Assembly: GCF_003026285.1 (NCBI RefSeq) | Contig: NZ_PYOD01000006.1 | Span: 203,735 to 267,734 of the forward strand | Direction: 5' to 3' | DNA length: 64,000 nucleotides | Origin: Photobacterium profundum | GTDB taxonomy: Bacteria; Pseudomonadota; Gammaproteobacteria; Enterobacterales; Vibrionaceae | Shown: piece by piece, positions 51,520 to 60,347 of the stretch | How the letters are laid out: the number at the start of each line of letters is the position of its first letter | How positions within the stretch are numbered: position 1 is the first letter of the stretch | Made by a program: the position numbers and the translations under genes | Notes under the pieces: generated by a model | Told to the model about the DNA's origin: nothing | Database searches by the model: none | The model's input: only the letters and a program-made list of their open reading frames with translations

Positions 51520-54470
51520 AAGGCTGCCCCTAATACAATTAACGTGATAATACCTAGTGCATCCCTTATCCCTTGGCGGAACTGCTCTGTTACTGAGTCA
51601 TCTTGATCTGGGACGTACACGGTATCACCAGGGCGGAGTAGAGGGAGTGGGCTACGACTGGGATCATTAACATAATCTCTTAAGCTAAATGTTTGTGATT
51701 TATCACCGCAGCATGATGTATTTACGATCATTATTCTGTCGATATAGGCTTTATCTGTTGGCCCACCAGCTTCAGCAAGCAAATCTAAAATATTCATTTG
51801 TGTATTGAACGAATAGCGCCCCGGCTTATTGACGGCCCCCATTAATCGAACAACGCGTTCTGCAGGTTTATCTAGCCAATCACCTTGACGTCGAGGTACA
51901 TATATCACATCTCCAGGCACAACCTTGGGGATTAATGATTCATCACCTGTTTCAAAGTATAGCGATAGATTTAATTGAGTGACTTTGGTCTTATTGCCAT
52001 CACGATGACTGATTCTAATTTGACGTAAGTCTGCCTCACCGTTAGGGCCATCGGCTGCAGATAATATATCGAGAAAGCCTAATTCGCGGTTAAAAGCGTA
52101 ACGGCCAGGAACGCCAACTTGACCGAATACATAAATCGAATCATCTGATGATTGGCGTATCCAACTTGCTTTATTGTCGGAAGGGTCATGAGGTAATTCA
52201 TCAATAACAATTGTATCGCCTGCTTCTAATTGAGGAAGACCTGCAAAATTACCCCCTTCATTTATAAAGCTCTCTAAATCAAAATAAATGACATTTTCTT
52301 TCCCAACTAGGCTCTCTTTAATAATGCGAATATTACTAATATTGGCTTCCTGTTTTGGGCCGCCAGCCATCGCGAGTAAATCAAGAAAGGACATTTGGTT
52401 ATTCCATTTATAACGTCCAGGAGTATTGACTGCACCAATGACTTTGACAGCTTTTGTATCTGCGGCACTTTCAGTTTTTGGCACGTAAATAACATCGCCT
52501 GCATTCACTTTTGGCAACACCTTTTCATTGCCTGTTTCAAAGTATCGAGCTAAATCAAAACGTGTAACTCGACTTGTTTTACCGTTTCTGTGGCTAATTA
52601 ATATTTCTTGAATGTCAGCTTTACTATTTGGGCCATCGGCCGCAGACAGAATATCTAAAAAACCAAGTTCTTGGTTAAAAGCATAACGCCCAGGAGCACC
52701 CACTTCACCAAAAATATAAATGGAATCTTTAGCTGCCTGTCTAATCCAACCGGCTTTATTATCGGTAGGATCATGAGGTAATTCATCGACGATGACAGTA
52801 TCGCTGGCATTTAAATTAGGAAGTAAATTTGTTGGGCTTCCTTGTTTTGTAAACGCTTGTAAGTCGAAAAATTGAACTTCGTGCCCTTTATTTTCTGCAG
52901 TAGATTCTTTAATTATTCGAATGTTACTGAGATTAGCTTGTTGTTTTGGGCCACCAGAGTGAGCGAGTAAATCCATGAATGTCATACTGTCATGCCATTC
53001 GTAACGACCTGGTTTATAGACCGCCCCCATAATTTTTATTGCACGATCATTGGTCACTTTTAGCCATGACTTTTCATTAAGATCAACTTTTTCCGGTATG
53101 AAAACTACATCACCGGGGGACATTGCTGGAAGAGTATATTTGGCTGGGTTCTGTGCATATTCAACCAAGTTTATTGCGATAGGAGCCTTTGTATTACTTA
53201 ATATTTTTATATTCGTTGTATCAGCAAAACGAGTTGGCCCCCCAGCATTTGCAAGAACATCGATGAAACTTGTACCTGGTGATGTTTCATAGGGCCCTGC
53301 GGCTTTTACCTCGCCCATCACGTAGATGGTTCGTGAGGTTGTGTTGATATCTTTTATTTCAATAGGAACAAAAATAATAGTACCAGGTTTAACTTCTGGC
53401 ATGTTGTCTGTTTTACCAGTATCAAGGTAGGCTTTTAAATCAAATTGGCTGGGAACATTATCTGTTATGACGCGTATTTTCGTGACATCAGCATAGCGGG
53501 TAACACCTTCTGCCCGCATTAGTGCGTCGACGACATTCATGTTTGGTTTGAAGCTGAAGGTGCCTGGCTTATGCAATTCACCAAAAATGGTGACACCTTG
53601 GATATCATCGGTACTCGTTTTTTCAGGCGCTTCAATTGGGGCGAAAATAGTTGTACCTGGTTTTATTGGAGGAAGATTACTGGTATCTCCAGTTTCAAGG
53701 TAGGCACTTAAATTGAATCGATAAGACATCCCATTGGTAATCACGCGTATTTTTGTTACATCGGCATAACGAGTAACACCGTTGGCTCGCATTAATGCAT
53801 CGACAACCGTCATATTAGGCTTGAAGCTGAAAGTACCTGGATTGCGTAACTCTCCGAAAATAGTTATGCCTTGTGCCTCGTCGGCATCTCCTCTTTCATG
53901 TATCGACATATCATCAAAATTCATTTCGATGTTGCCTAATAATGGAGAGGCAGGGATGAAAATAGTATCACCACCTTTAAGGCTGGGTAGTAGAGTCTGA
54001 TCGCCAGAATCTAGATAGGCTTTATAATTGAATATTTTGGTACTGCTATTACGTAGTAACTTGAACTTATCTAATTGTGCTCCTGGTCTTGCTCCGCCAG
54101 CAGCGGAAAGCGCCATTTGTACATTGCTTCCAGGTTTAAGTGATACTGTTCCTGGCTTTTCTACATAGCCGAGCACCTTAATTCGAATCAGCTGCTCCAT
54201 TATCGTGAGTTTAAATTCATCAAGGTTGCGATATATAGATGCAAGTTTTTGACGTACATGCTGTTCGGCGTCTATTACGGTTAACCCTGCAACATTGACT
54301 AAGCCTACTTCAGGTAACCGTAATTGCCCTTGGTCATTAATCGTGTATGGGGTATCAAAAGCCGCTTCACCTGGAACTTGTAAAAAAACTCGATCGCCGG
54401 GTGTTAATGTATCTCCCCATACGTAAGAAAAAGGCATTATTAGCAGAAGAAGTAGGAACATTCTTCTCAT
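51516..54470 (-). CDS. Large Wza/SypC-like polysaccharide export protein with nine SLBB repeats
   Basis: A 984-residue exported protein. A signal peptide (about 1-19) is followed by a polysaccharide-export domain (about 20-93; LTPGDRVFLQVPGE) and nine SLBB-type repeats at about 96-173, 201-279, 292-370, 381-459, 477-562, 583-665, 674-757, 778-860 and 873-955. Each has a G-x-V/L-xx-PG core and ends in GD-T/V-xx-VP. A hydrophobic C-terminal helix (ALGIITLIVLGAAL) could span the outer membrane. E. coli Wza (379 residues) has two SLBB domains, so this is about 2.6 times longer. No lipobox cysteine is seen after the signal. Repeats 5-6 and 7-8 look like a duplicated pair. It overlaps both neighbours by 4 nt (ATGA). 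Confidence 0.85.
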   Translation of the reverse strand: MRRMFLLLLLIMPFSYVWGDTLTPGDRVFLQVPGEAAFDTPYTINDQGQLRLPEVGLVNVAGLTVIDAEQHVRQKLASIYRNLDEFKLTIMEQLIRIKVLGYVEKPGTVSLKPGSNVQMALSAAGGARPGAQLDKFKLLRNSSTKIFNYKAYLDSGDQTLLPSLKGGDTIFIPASPLLGNIEMNFDDMSIHERGDADEAQGITIFGELRNPGTFSFKPNMTVVDALMRANGVTRYADVTKIRVITNGMSYRFNLSAYLETGDTSNLPPIKPGTTIFAPIEAPEKTSTDDIQGVTIFGELHKPGTFSFKPNMNVVDALMRAEGVTRYADVTKIRVITDNVPSQFDLKAYLDTGKTDNMPEVKPGTIIFVPIEIKDINTTSRTIYVMGEVKAAGPYETSPGTSFIDVLANAGGPTRFADTTNIKILSNTKAPIAINLVEYAQNPAKYTLPAMSPGDVVFIPEKVDLNEKSWLKVTNDRAIKIMGAVYKPGRYEWHDSMTFMDLLAHSGGPKQQANLSNIRIIKESTAENKGHEVQFFDLQAFTKQGSPTNLLPNLNASDTVIVDELPHDPTDNKAGWIRQAAKDSIYIFGEVGAPGRYAFNQELGFLDILSAADGPNSKADIQEILISHRNGKTSRVTRFDLARYFETGNEKVLPKVNAGDVIYVPKTESAADTKAVKVIGAVNTPGRYKWNNQMSFLDLLAMAGGPKQEANISNIRIIKESLVGKENVIYFDLESFINEGGNFAGLPQLEAGDTIVIDELPHDPSDNKASWIRQSSDDSIYVFGQVGVPGRYAFNRELGFLDILSAADGPNGEADLRQIRISHRDGNKTKVTQLNLSLYFETGDESLIPKVVPGDVIYVPRRQGDWLDKPAERVVRLMGAVNKPGRYSFNTQMNILDLLAEAGGPTDKAYIDRIMIVNTSCCGDKSQTFSLRDYVNDPSRSPLPLLRPGDTVYVPDQDDSVTEQFRQGIRDALGIITLIVLGAAL

Positions 54471-55249
54471 AATGATTCTCGTACTGCGTTCCAGTCTTTT
54501 AGTGAATACACACGGTGTAAAGATTGTGCGTGATGTTCAACAAGAACTTGTGCCTCAACTTTTCTATTTGCAAGGCGTTGGGTTCGTGAGTGAGTGTCAT
54601 CCATAGCCATACTTTCTCCTGCACTAAATACCGCGATTTGGTTTGATTTAACCCCCTGTTCAATCAGAAATCGTTTAACGGCTGAAGCTCTTTTCATTCC
54701 TAGTTGGATGTTGCTATCACTAGTACCTAATGAGTCGGTATGACCTGTAAGTTGAAGGTGCCAATGAGATTGTCGCTTCAATATTGTTGCGGCATAGCGT
54801 AATGCTTGTTGATAATCAGGTAAGAGCTCTGCACGATTTAACGCAAATTGATTATCAAGAGCCATGAAAACAAGGAGTTTTTCTTTTAGCTCAACTTCTG
54901 AATAGCTATGGTCAAAGCATGTGGTGTGATATTCAAGCCAATCCATTTGCGTTTGAATAATCGCTTGTTGAGTCTGGTATTGAAGTAGGGTGATTTCAGC
55001 ATCTTTATCAAACCCAGCTTTTGCCTCATCGCGCGCTTTTAAATAAAGGTACTCAAGCTTTTGATATTGCCCCGGTAAACAAAGCTTGGCACCACGAGTT
55101 GCTAATATTTGCAGCTCAAAACCGTGATGCTCTAGTTGACGAAGCTGTACTTGAACCGGAGGATCTGGATCATTATCTTCTACAGGCGGCCATAAGGTGC
55201 AACCTCCTAAGGCTAATGGTGTAAGCAAGCAGATCAGTCTCCATATCAT
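54467..55249 (-). CDS. OmpA-family lipoprotein (SypB-like)
   Basis: A 260-residue lipoprotein (lipobox LGGC, cysteine 17). A helical middle region (about 60-125) precedes an OmpA peptidoglycan-binding domain (about 130-238) with LTGHTDSLGTSDSN (Asp172) and NRKVEAQV (Arg229). It probably anchors the export machine to peptidoglycan. Overlaps the STAS gene upstream and the export gene downstream by 4 nt each, so the ratio is likely set by coupling. Confidence 0.85.
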   Translation of the reverse strand: MIWRLICLLTPLALGGCTLWPPVEDNDPDPPVQVQLRQLEHHGFELQILATRGAKLCLPGQYQKLEYLYLKARDEAKAGFDKDAEITLLQYQTQQAIIQTQMDWLEYHTTCFDHSYSEVELKEKLLVFMALDNQFALNRAELLPDYQQALRYAATILKRQSHWHLQLTGHTDSLGTSDSNIQLGMKRASAVKRFLIEQGVKSNQIAVFSAGESMAMDDTHSRTQRLANRKVEAQVLVEHHAQSLHRVYSLKDWNAVRESL

Positions 55250-55557
55250 AAAAACTCCGCAGAAGTGACCAGAGGGATAACTTTATCTATTCGTAGCATT
55301 TGCATGAGCTTTCTAGGCTGACCATTAACATTGAGTAGACACAAATTTTTATTACGACTTTTTAGACGTTTGTATAAGAAAACAATGGCACCGATTCCAC
55401 AAGAGTCAATAAATTGTACGTGTGTCATATCAATTACTAGCTCATTTTTTTCTGTATTACTTAAGGTTTCAAATTCAACTTCTAGTTGCCTAGCACTCTG
55501 GACATCGAATTCATGCTCTAAAGAAAGTGCTACTGCTGGCTGGGAAAGAGTTAACAT
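55246..55557 (-). CDS. STAS-domain protein (SypA-like)
   Basis: A 103-residue single STAS domain. The phosphoacceptor serine (residue 52) is kept in FIDSCGIGAIVF. In Vibrio fischeri SypA the matching serine is phosphorylated and dephosphorylated by SypE, and unphosphorylated SypA promotes biofilm. No SypE-like kinase is in this window. First of the four overlapping genes STAS-OmpA-export-ATPase. Confidence 0.8.
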   Translation of the reverse strand: MLTLSQPAVALSLEHEFDVQSARQLEVEFETLSNTEKNELVIDMTHVQFIDSCGIGAIVFLYKRLKSRNKNLCLLNVNGQPRKLMQMLRIDKVIPLVTSAEFL

Positions 55558-55614
55558 ATAACCGCCTTATATAAAGATTTGGACTCATAAGGAGTAATAC
55601 AAAGTGTGTGCCAG

Positions 55615-57408
55615 TTATTGCCCTCGCTTGGCAAACATGATGTAAGATGTTTTGAATAGAATATACAAATCCATTCGAAGCCACTGTATTGGTGAACTTA
55701 ATGCGATGGCGTAAGCGTGATCCCAAGCTATTTTATTTTTAACATCCTCAAGATCATTGTCGTAGCCGCTATTAACTTGCGCTAAACCGGTTAGGCCTGG
55801 TCGAAGTCCTGTCGTTCTTTCTAAATAAAATGGCAATGCATTTTGCAAATTACCGCACATTTCTGGTCGTTCAGGACGGGGGCCGATTAAGGACATGTCG
55901 CCTCTTATTACATTTATGAATTGTGGCAGTTCGTCCAAACGTGTTGCTCGTAAAAAACGGCCAGTATTGGTTATTCGAGGGTCATCTTTTGTCGCCCATA
56001 CCGCACCTGATTTTTTTTCTGCATCATTTGTCATGGTGCGAAATTTAAATATTTCAAATAACTCTACTTTTGTTTCACTTATCTGACCGACTCGTATTTG
56101 GCGATAAAATATAGGACCAGAGGAATCATATTTAATGGCGAAGGCGATGAATGGCCATAGTGGCAGTGTCAGAATTAGACCAATGCAGCTAAAAATGATA
56201 TCGCTCATTCGCTTTATCGTTTGGGTCGATTGTGTTTGATAGTTACTCAGGGGCGGTAAGTGGCGCCACCCTTGCTTAAATTGTCCGTTCAAATACCGTA
56301 GCATGCCAAGTAGAGAAGAATAGTATGCCCCGATAATGTAATGAACTTTATCGATAACCTTTGAATGGATATTGATTAGCGGTAGAGATGCAATACCGTA
56401 TATGGATAATTGACTAATCACCATACCCAAGGCCAATGCCGAGCCTTGTAATGCCATTAATACTGAAGTAATAAAATAACCCACGAATAGGAATGGCATC
56501 ACTGTGCGAAGGCCTTTTCCGGAAGTAAACAACCAACGGACTCTCAGGTTTTTGTGGGTAAAGACGAATTGACAACGTATTAATTGTTGTAAATTACCGG
56601 CTCCAATCCTTTGTCGTCTTTGATGGTTTTCATTTTGACTTGTCGGGGCAATCTCAACACTGTTGATATTTTGATTAAAGATAATGTTAAAGCCTTGCTT
56701 TAATACCATCATCGGTAAAATGAAATCATCATTTATCGTATCTTCGGGAAGGGGAGAGTAGAGATGAGATCTCATGGCATAAAATGCCCCATTTCCTCCG
56801 ATAACACTGCCCAATTGAGACTCGGCAAAACGGATATTATTTTGCCATTGCCAATATTGGTTTTCACCTTCAGAAGGAGAAGCCAGTAAATAGCTGCAAG
56901 TAATTGCACCTGTTTCTTCATTTTCAAAACTTTTAGCAACTTGTTTTAAAGCATCAATCGATATTAAAGCAGAGGTATCGGTAAGAGATATAATATCGGC
57001 TTCATTTTTTGCGTAAGTCATTAATTCATTGAGGCGTGCTAATTTTCCTCGGTTGCTTTTTTTGACCCAGAATTTAAGGCGTATTCCAGCTGCGGTAAAT
57101 TGTGATTCATACTGTGCAATAATTTCAGCGGTATTATCACTACAACCATCGCAGCAGATTAAAACCTGCAATTTTTCAGCCGGATAATCGAGCATTAATA
57201 TATTCGCGAGCTTGGCTTCAATGTAAGCCTCTTCATTATGAGCGGGCATGATGAGAGAGATACTGGGAAAAATTAATGGGTCTTTGTGCTTTTCTTTTAT
57301 TTCATTTTTTCTTTTATTTCCTAACCAAACTAACGCTGCGGTATAAACAAAATGGTGATAGATAATAACGGCAGTTATTACAAATAAAATGATCCATCCT
57401 AAAATCAT
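55615..57408 (-). CDS. Fusion of GT2 glycosyltransferase and polyprenyl-phosphate sugar transferase
   Basis: A 597-residue membrane protein. Residues 1-25 are a transmembrane helix. A GT2 domain follows (about 48-280; ISLIMPAHNEE, CCDGCSDNTAE, TDTSA 143-147, INDDF 225-229, QRRQRIG 263-269). Two or three transmembrane helices lie between about 300 and 345. The C-terminal third (397-597) is a WbaP/WcaJ-type sugar transferase: KRMSDIIFSCIGLILTLPLW, FKFRTM, RATRLDELPQFINVIRGDM, LIGPRPERPE and LRPGLTGLAQV. It starts chain synthesis on the lipid carrier and may add a second sugar. In Vibrio fischeri the two activities are separate genes (sypQ, sypR). Confidence 0.87.
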   Translation of the reverse strand: MILGWIILFVITAVIIYHHFVYTAALVWLGNKRKNEIKEKHKDPLIFPSISLIMPAHNEEAYIEAKLANILMLDYPAEKLQVLICCDGCSDNTAEIIAQYESQFTAAGIRLKFWVKKSNRGKLARLNELMTYAKNEADIISLTDTSALISIDALKQVAKSFENEETGAITCSYLLASPSEGENQYWQWQNNIRFAESQLGSVIGGNGAFYAMRSHLYSPLPEDTINDDFILPMMVLKQGFNIIFNQNINSVEIAPTSQNENHQRRQRIGAGNLQQLIRCQFVFTHKNLRVRWLFTSGKGLRTVMPFLFVGYFITSVLMALQGSALALGMVISQLSIYGIASLPLINIHSKVIDKVHYIIGAYYSSLLGMLRYLNGQFKQGWRHLPPLSNYQTQSTQTIKRMSDIIFSCIGLILTLPLWPFIAFAIKYDSSGPIFYRQIRVGQISETKVELFEIFKFRTMTNDAEKKSGAVWATKDDPRITNTGRFLRATRLDELPQFINVIRGDMSLIGPRPERPEMCGNLQNALPFYLERTTGLRPGLTGLAQVNSGYDNDLEDVKNKIAWDHAYAIALSSPIQWLRMDLYILFKTSYIMFAKRGQ

Positions 57409-57432
57409 GACAGCCTCGAGTTTAAGGTTTAT

Positions 57433-58506
57433 TTAACAAGATAATGCTTCATATGCAGCAGTCATGGCTCTCACGTCTGCTTGGTGTTGAATGAACTGTA
57501 CTGTTTGATTCGCTGCATTTGGGTCTTGTTCTAACACTTGTATTAATGCTTTTGTAAGCGCTGTTTCATCATCAGGTGGAACTAGTATTCCTGTTTGTGG
57601 GCAAATAAGATCTGGTATTGCGCCTACCGTCGTAGCAACAATACTATTGCCACAAGATTGCGCTTCCAGTAATGCAAGAGGGAGCCCCTCTTGACGGGAT
57701 GGCATACAAAAGACATCAATCGCACGGTAGAAATTACGCATTTGAGCGCAATAACCAAGCCAATGTATACGATCCGTAACCAGCCATTTTTGTACTTCTG
57801 CGCGTAATTGTCGAGATTGAGGACCATCACCAGCTATAACAAGGTGGTGATCTTTAGGTAGGTCATGAAGCGCCCTTATTAATGTATCAATCCCTTTTTC
57901 TTTAACCAGTCGACCGGCACAACCGATTAATTTCTTATCTAACGGTAGGTTAAATTGTTTCCGTGCGATGAGCTGATTACCTGGCGTGAAATACTGAGTA
58001 TCAATTCCATTACAAATCACATGATCTGGGCTGAGTAATAATATCTTTTCTAGTTGATAGGCAACTCTTGGTGCATCAGCAATGAGTTTTACTCTATTGG
58101 TATTGAGTAAGTAACGCGTCATGCGGCACTGTTTTTTATCGGCGAGATGCCAACTATCGTGTTCAGTATGTATGTGTGTTGCTTTATGCCCCAGCAATGC
58201 TAGTCGGCTATAAAACAAAGGCCCGATATGGTGTGAATGAAGCATTGTTACATTCAGTTTTGCTATCAATTTCTTTAGCTTGATAACTGTTGAAAGGTTC
58301 CTACCAATAGGTTTGTTGAGAAAAAATAATTGTGATTCGAAAGTGCGTAATTCAGGCCACTGCTTTATGGCTGTTTCTTTATTGCCTTCTAGCGCGACGA
58401 TATAAACTTTGTGGCAAGGGGAGGCAAATCGAGCGAGATTTAACACGAGCTTTTCTATTCCTCCAGGTTGTAGATGTTGCACAACTTGTAATGTGATGTG
58501 TTCCAT
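57433..58506 (-). CDS. GT4 family glycosyltransferase
   Basis: A 357-residue GT-B enzyme with QHLQPGGIEKLVLNLAR near the N-terminus, GCAGRLVKEKGIDTLIRAL, IAGDGPQSRQLR and the donor motif EGLPLALLEAQSCGNSIVA (E-x7-E). It is expected to use a nucleotide-sugar on the cytoplasmic face to extend the polysaccharide. Flanked by the fusion enzyme (24 nt downstream) and the Wzz-like gene (10 nt upstream). Confidence 0.87.
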   Translation of the reverse strand: MEHITLQVVQHLQPGGIEKLVLNLARFASPCHKVYIVALEGNKETAIKQWPELRTFESQLFFLNKPIGRNLSTVIKLKKLIAKLNVTMLHSHHIGPLFYSRLALLGHKATHIHTEHDSWHLADKKQCRMTRYLLNTNRVKLIADAPRVAYQLEKILLLSPDHVICNGIDTQYFTPGNQLIARKQFNLPLDKKLIGCAGRLVKEKGIDTLIRALHDLPKDHHLVIAGDGPQSRQLRAEVQKWLVTDRIHWLGYCAQMRNFYRAIDVFCMPSRQEGLPLALLEAQSCGNSIVATTVGAIPDLICPQTGILVPPDDETALTKALIQVLEQDPNAANQTVQFIQHQADVRAMTAAYEALSC

Positions 58507-58516
58507 TAGACTCCCC

Positions 58517-59944
58517 CTAAAACAGAGGTACTCGAACCAGTACCTGTGATTGTGTTAATTTGGCAATATGGTCGGTTTGATAAAGGCGTGTATCAAAGAG
58601 GATGACAACTCCTGCAAGGGAAGCGCCTAATCCAAAACCAACAACAATACCTAAGCAAAAATTGATCCACCATGGCCAATTTAGTGGTCTCTTAGGTTCT
58701 ATTGGTTGCACAATCACTTTTAATTTTTCGGGTTCTTCAAAGCGACCAAGGTGCCCTGTTACCTTAGCCATCTCATAACGTTCAAATAGCTGGTTGTAAA
58801 CGTTTGATTTTACATCGTAGTTTCGCTGTAATATTTTCAGTTGTTTTTCTAAATCAGCGAATTCCATCCGTTTTTCTGATAGTTCGTTGGTTTGCTCTTT
58901 TAATAAGGTGAGTTCTTCGCTTAATGCTTGTATTTGGCTTTCTGCATGTTGTAATTTTTCAAATTGACTTAATAATATCGGTTGCTTAGTTGGGTCGTTA
59001 CTTTGATTACTGTTTGCGATTCGCTGCCACAGCTGATTTATTTCCTGTGGATTTAACGTTTGTTGCTCATCAACTAGACGGGATCTTTCCTGCTTTAAGC
59101 GATTAAGTCGTCGGATCACACCTTTGACGGACGAGTGTTGGTCTGTATAACTCGCGCGTAATATTGCAAGTTCAGCTTCAGATTTGACTATCTCTTGTTC
59201 TAAGATGCCAACGATAGGGTTCGTGCTCGCTAGCCTTTGGTAGAGATTTGCTCGCTTACTTTTAGCTTGTAGTAAATTCAGTTCAGTTTCACGGGTTTGA
59301 TTGGCTAGCTGGAGGTCATTTTGTGCATTTGCACCTTGTAATTGAGGTAGGTTATTAGCGTTGGCTGCTTTGAATTTCGCCAGTGCACTTTCAGCTAACT
59401 CGAGATCCAATTGGGTTGTTTCTAATTGTCGTTGTAAAAATAGTTCTGAACCATCAACAGATGCTCGTCCTGGCGCGCGTAATTTTTCTTTAAAAACATC
59501 AGAGACTTTATTTAAAATCAAAGGAATTTCTGATGGCGTTTTCCAGGTTAGGCTAAGTTGAACAAGATCATTACCAAGTAGCGATAAAGATAAGTTTTTA
59601 CGCAGTAGATTAATCATATTATCTGTTTGTAGTAAGTCATCTGGTGGCGCTAGATTTAAATCATGAGTGACATTTTCTAAAATATTTCGACTATGAATGA
59701 TGACTTGCAACGCTTTAATGCGTTGTTTTAAGTTGACCGAAATTGAGAGGTCTTCCAAAAATGGATTTAGCAGTGCAGACTCTTGTACTAAAATTGTTGT
59801 CTCGGAATAGTATCGCTTAGCTTTAAATAAGCCGCCCGTTGTCATTAGAATAGGCATGATAATGATCGGAATTAAAACTAAATACCGATAGCGCCATAAG
59901 GCATGAAGCAAAGGGTAGAGCCGAGCAAACAATAAATGTCGCAT
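58517..59944 (-). CDS. Wzz/GNVR-type chain-length regulator (SypO-like)
   Basis: A 475-residue polysaccharide copolymerase with two transmembrane helices (about 20-38 and 428-452), a long periplasmic coiled coil (about 175-400) and the proline-rich segment IEPKRPLNWPWW before the second helix. No C-terminal kinase domain, so the separate degenerate ATPase gene may be its partner. Ends 10 nt before the GT4 gene. Confidence 0.87.
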   Translation of the reverse strand: MRHLLFARLYPLLHALWRYRYLVLIPIIIMPILMTTGGLFKAKRYYSETTILVQESALLNPFLEDLSISVNLKQRIKALQVIIHSRNILENVTHDLNLAPPDDLLQTDNMINLLRKNLSLSLLGNDLVQLSLTWKTPSEIPLILNKVSDVFKEKLRAPGRASVDGSELFLQRQLETTQLDLELAESALAKFKAANANNLPQLQGANAQNDLQLANQTRETELNLLQAKSKRANLYQRLASTNPIVGILEQEIVKSEAELAILRASYTDQHSSVKGVIRRLNRLKQERSRLVDEQQTLNPQEINQLWQRIANSNQSNDPTKQPILLSQFEKLQHAESQIQALSEELTLLKEQTNELSEKRMEFADLEKQLKILQRNYDVKSNVYNQLFERYEMAKVTGHLGRFEEPEKLKVIVQPIEPKRPLNWPWWINFCLGIVVGFGLGASLAGVVILFDTRLYQTDHIAKLTQSQVLVRVPLF

Positions 59945-59945
59945 T

Positions 59946-60284
59946 TTACTGGCTCTGAATTAACAGCGTATCGGCTGCTTGCTGTGGTGCAAACTCCAAC
60001 CGCATTGGTATATCTTTCATTTGTGATAATTTGTTCACCGCTTTAATACGTTTTTGGCTTTGTAATAAAGCTTTGAATTTATCGTCTAAGTTTGCAGGGC
60101 CAACGTATACTGTTAGTTGGTTATAAGGATTATGGTCTAAAAAAACGTTTATTTTTCGTGTTTGTTCTGCTGTTAATGATATTTGTTCCGGGCTAAAAAA
60201 TAGCTCTAGTTCTTGGCTTTTTTGTGGTGAACTTGCACAACCCCATAAAAATGACGTTAAAATAACGTACCCAATCCATTTCAT
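59946..60284 (-). CDS. Small lipoprotein of unknown function
   Basis: A 112-residue protein with a lipoprotein signal (lipobox LWGC, cysteine about residue 16). The rest (LSLTAEQ-like ISLTAEQTRKINVFLD, LTVYVGPANLDDKFKALL, AVNKLSQMKDIPMRLEF) has alternating strand-helix character reminiscent of an OmpA-type fold, but no family is recognised. It starts the group with Wzz (1 nt downstream), so it probably works with the copolymerase. Confidence 0.72.
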   Translation of the reverse strand: MKWIGYVILTSFLWGCASSPQKSQELELFFSPEQISLTAEQTRKINVFLDHNPYNQLTVYVGPANLDDKFKALLQSQKRIKAVNKLSQMKDIPMRLEFAPQQAADTLLIQSQ

Positions 60285-60347
60285 CTTTCTCTCCTTTTTG
60301 TTTACCGCATACAGAAAGGTTTAGCAAAAAAAATGCCTAATGTGAGG

